64,000 bases of DNA, taken from positions 62,001-126,000 of the forward strand of contig NZ_QRGC01000009.1 in assembly GCF_003448965.1 (NCBI RefSeq), read 5' to 3'. The position numbers were made by a program, and so were the translations under genes. The notes under the pieces were generated by a model. It was not told the origin of the DNA. It saw only the letters and a program-made list of their open reading frames with translations, and ran no database searches. This DNA comes from Oceanicella sp. SM1341. Lineage in GTDB: Bacteria; Pseudomonadota; Alphaproteobacteria; Rhodobacterales; Rhodobacteraceae. The stretch's first letter is position 1; each line of letters opens with the position of its first letter. Shown one piece after another: positions 62,698 through 64,000 of the stretch.

Positions 62698-64000
62698 ATG
62701 CCCGAGACCCCGCGCATCGACCCCGTGAGCGCCAGCGTCATCCAGGGCGCGCTGCAGAGCATCGCCATCGAGATGGGCTACAAGCTCATGCGCATGTCCT
62801 ATTCCTCGATCATCCGCGAGTCGGAGGATTTCGGCGCCGCGCTCACCGACGCCACCGGCCGGCAGATCGCCGAGTCCATGCAGTCCACCCCGCTGCAGTC
62901 CGGCCCCATCGCCGGCTACGTGGAGAACGTGCTGAAGGTGCTCGCCGAGCGCGGCGAGACCATCGCGCCCGGCGACGTGATCATGCACAACGACCCCTAC
63001 GGCGGCGCCAGCCACGGGCCGGACATCGCCTTCCTCGTGCCGGTGTTCTGGGAGGGGGAGCTCGCCGGCTTCTCCGCCACCACCGCCCATCACCTCGACG
63101 TGGGCGCCCAGACGCCCGGCAGCGCCGGCATCGTCGACGCGATCGACGTCTATGCCGAGGGCCTGCAGTTCAAGGCGATCAAGGTGGTGGAGGGCGGCCG
63201 GCGCAACGCCGCCGTCTGGCAGATCCTGCGTGACAACGTGCGCGCGCCCAAGCTGGTGGTGGGCGACATGGAGGCCCAGATCGCCGCCTGCGAGATCGGC
63301 GCCGAGCGCTTCCGCGCCCTGCTCGCCGAACACGGGCCCGCCCGGGTGACCGCGGCCATCGACGCGCTGATGGACCATTCCGAGACGCTGATGCGCCGGG
63401 CCATCGCCGCGGTGCCCGACGGTGTCTACCGCGCCACCACCATGCTCGACGGGTTCGAGGGCGATCCGGAGCGCTCCGATCTCACCCTCGCCGTCACCCT
63501 CACCGTGGCGGGCGACAGCATCGACGTGGATCTCACCGGCACCTCGCCGCAGGTCTCCGACCGGCCGATCAACATGCCCTTCACCGGCACCACGGACATC
63601 GCCATCTGGCTCACCCTGCGCTCCATCCTGCTCGATTCGGCAGTGCATGGCGTGATCCCGCAGAACTCCGGCCTCACCCGGCCTGTGACCATCCGCGCGC
63701 CGAAGGGTTGCCTCGCCAACCCCAGCTTCCCCGCGCCGGTCATCGCCCGCTTCACCGGGGGCAACCAGCTCGCCGACACGGTGATGAAGGCGCTGGCGCA
63801 GGCGGTGCCGGGCCAGGTCTCGGCCGGTATCGGCAACCTCAAGGTCATCGCCTTCTCGGGCCTGCAGGGCGAGAGCCACTGGGTGCACATGGAGATCTTC
63901 GAGGGCTCCTACGGCGGCCGCGAGGGCATGGACGGCATGGACGCGGTCGACACGCTCTACGCCAACACCCGCAACAACCCGATCGAGGACATCGAGACCC
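62698..64000 (+). CDS. hyuB: Hydantoinase/oxoprolinase subunit B, partial
   Basis: The first 434 residues of a HyuB subunit; it runs off the right edge. It opens MPETPRIDPVSASVIQGALQ, followed by RMSYSSIIRESEDFGAALTD, IMHNDPYGGASHGPDIAFLV and DLTGTSPQVSDRPINMPFTG, all typical of HyuB. Family proteins are about 550-600 residues, so roughly three quarters is present. It starts 3 nt after hyuA and completes the enzyme. Confidence 0.93.
   Translation, partial: MPETPRIDPVSASVIQGALQSIAIEMGYKLMRMSYSSIIRESEDFGAALTDATGRQIAESMQSTPLQSGPIAGYVENVLKVLAERGETIAPGDVIMHNDPYGGASHGPDIAFLVPVFWEGELAGFSATTAHHLDVGAQTPGSAGIVDAIDVYAEGLQFKAIKVVEGGRRNAAVWQILRDNVRAPKLVVGDMEAQIAACEIGAERFRALLAEHGPARVTAAIDALMDHSETLMRRAIAAVPDGVYRATTMLDGFEGDPERSDLTLAVTLTVAGDSIDVDLTGTSPQVSDRPINMPFTGTTDIAIWLTLRSILLDSAVHGVIPQNSGLTRPVTIRAPKGCLANPSFPAPVIARFTGGNQLADTVMKALAQAVPGQVSAGIGNLKVIAFSGLQGESHWVHMEIFEGSYGGREGMDGMDAVDTLYANTRNNPIEDIET

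Noticed and set aside
60388-63888. A 1166-codon open frame on the minus strand opposite hyuA and hyuB
   Set aside because: Its translation is rich in His, Gly, Ala and Arg with no family motif, while the plus strand carries clear HyuA/HyuB motifs. It is a GC-bias artefact of antisense codon structure.

Overview
The window is very GC-rich, densely packed alphaproteobacterial DNA. It carries a divergent parAB / Rep_3-type replication initiator module with an iteron-bearing origin (about 35.9-40.3 kb), embedded among catabolic operons served by ABC and tripartite tricarboxylate (TTT) transporters. That combination suggests a megaplasmid or chromid of a Rhodobacterales-type bacterium. The placement is inferred from gene content and composition, not from a database search. 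No tRNA, rRNA, CRISPR array or transposase gene was seen.

Layout. 0-3.0 kb: an SsuABC/TauABC-like ABC importer (minus strand), with a LysR regulator at 3.2-4.1 kb that diverges from a carboxylesterase and a YtcJ-type amidohydrolase (4.2-7.3 kb). 7.3-11.3 kb: an HpcH/HpaI aldolase, a Gfo/Idh/MocA oxidoreductase and a type II dehydroquinase, bracketed by two almost identical 182-bp structured repeats in inverted orientation. 11.6-15.7 kb: an iron-siderophore locus (esterase, TonB receptor, AraC regulator), followed by a 15-copy heptanucleotide repeat. 16.2-25.5 kb: a divergent locus that together could run a mandelate-type pathway: enolase-superfamily enzyme, FMN hydroxyacid dehydrogenase, MarR regulator, TctCBA transporter, aldehyde dehydrogenase and a ThDP-dependent decarboxylase-like enzyme.

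25.5-35.8 kb is the most unusual part. Two divergent operons encode a muramidase/PG-binding/CHAP protein, a 48-residue secreted peptide, a multi-pass membrane protein and an orphan solute-binding protein on one side. On the other side are a patatin-like phospholipase, a small membrane protein, a subtilase with a large N-terminal domain and a ComEC-like metallo-hydrolase. I recognise the domains but not the system. It directly abuts the replication module.

35.9-40.3 kb is the replicon: parB, parA, an origin with iteron-like repeats and an AT-rich patch, and the initiator gene. Four copies of a 15-bp palindrome (GTTTCGCGGCGAAAC and a one-base variant) at 0.73-0.82 kb intervals are strong candidates for parS. 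40.3-45.4 kb holds unrelated single genes (Tat-exported serine hydrolase, small secreted protein, GlxA-type regulator, GNAT acetyltransferase, DMT permease, SDR). 45.7-51.0 kb is a complete dpp-type peptide importer. 51.2-64 kb is a long tight operon with a polyamine-type ABC importer, three amidohydrolases, a GntR regulator and HyuA/HyuB hydantoinase subunits, probably for uptake and ring opening of a cyclic amide or related N-compound. The last gene runs off the window.
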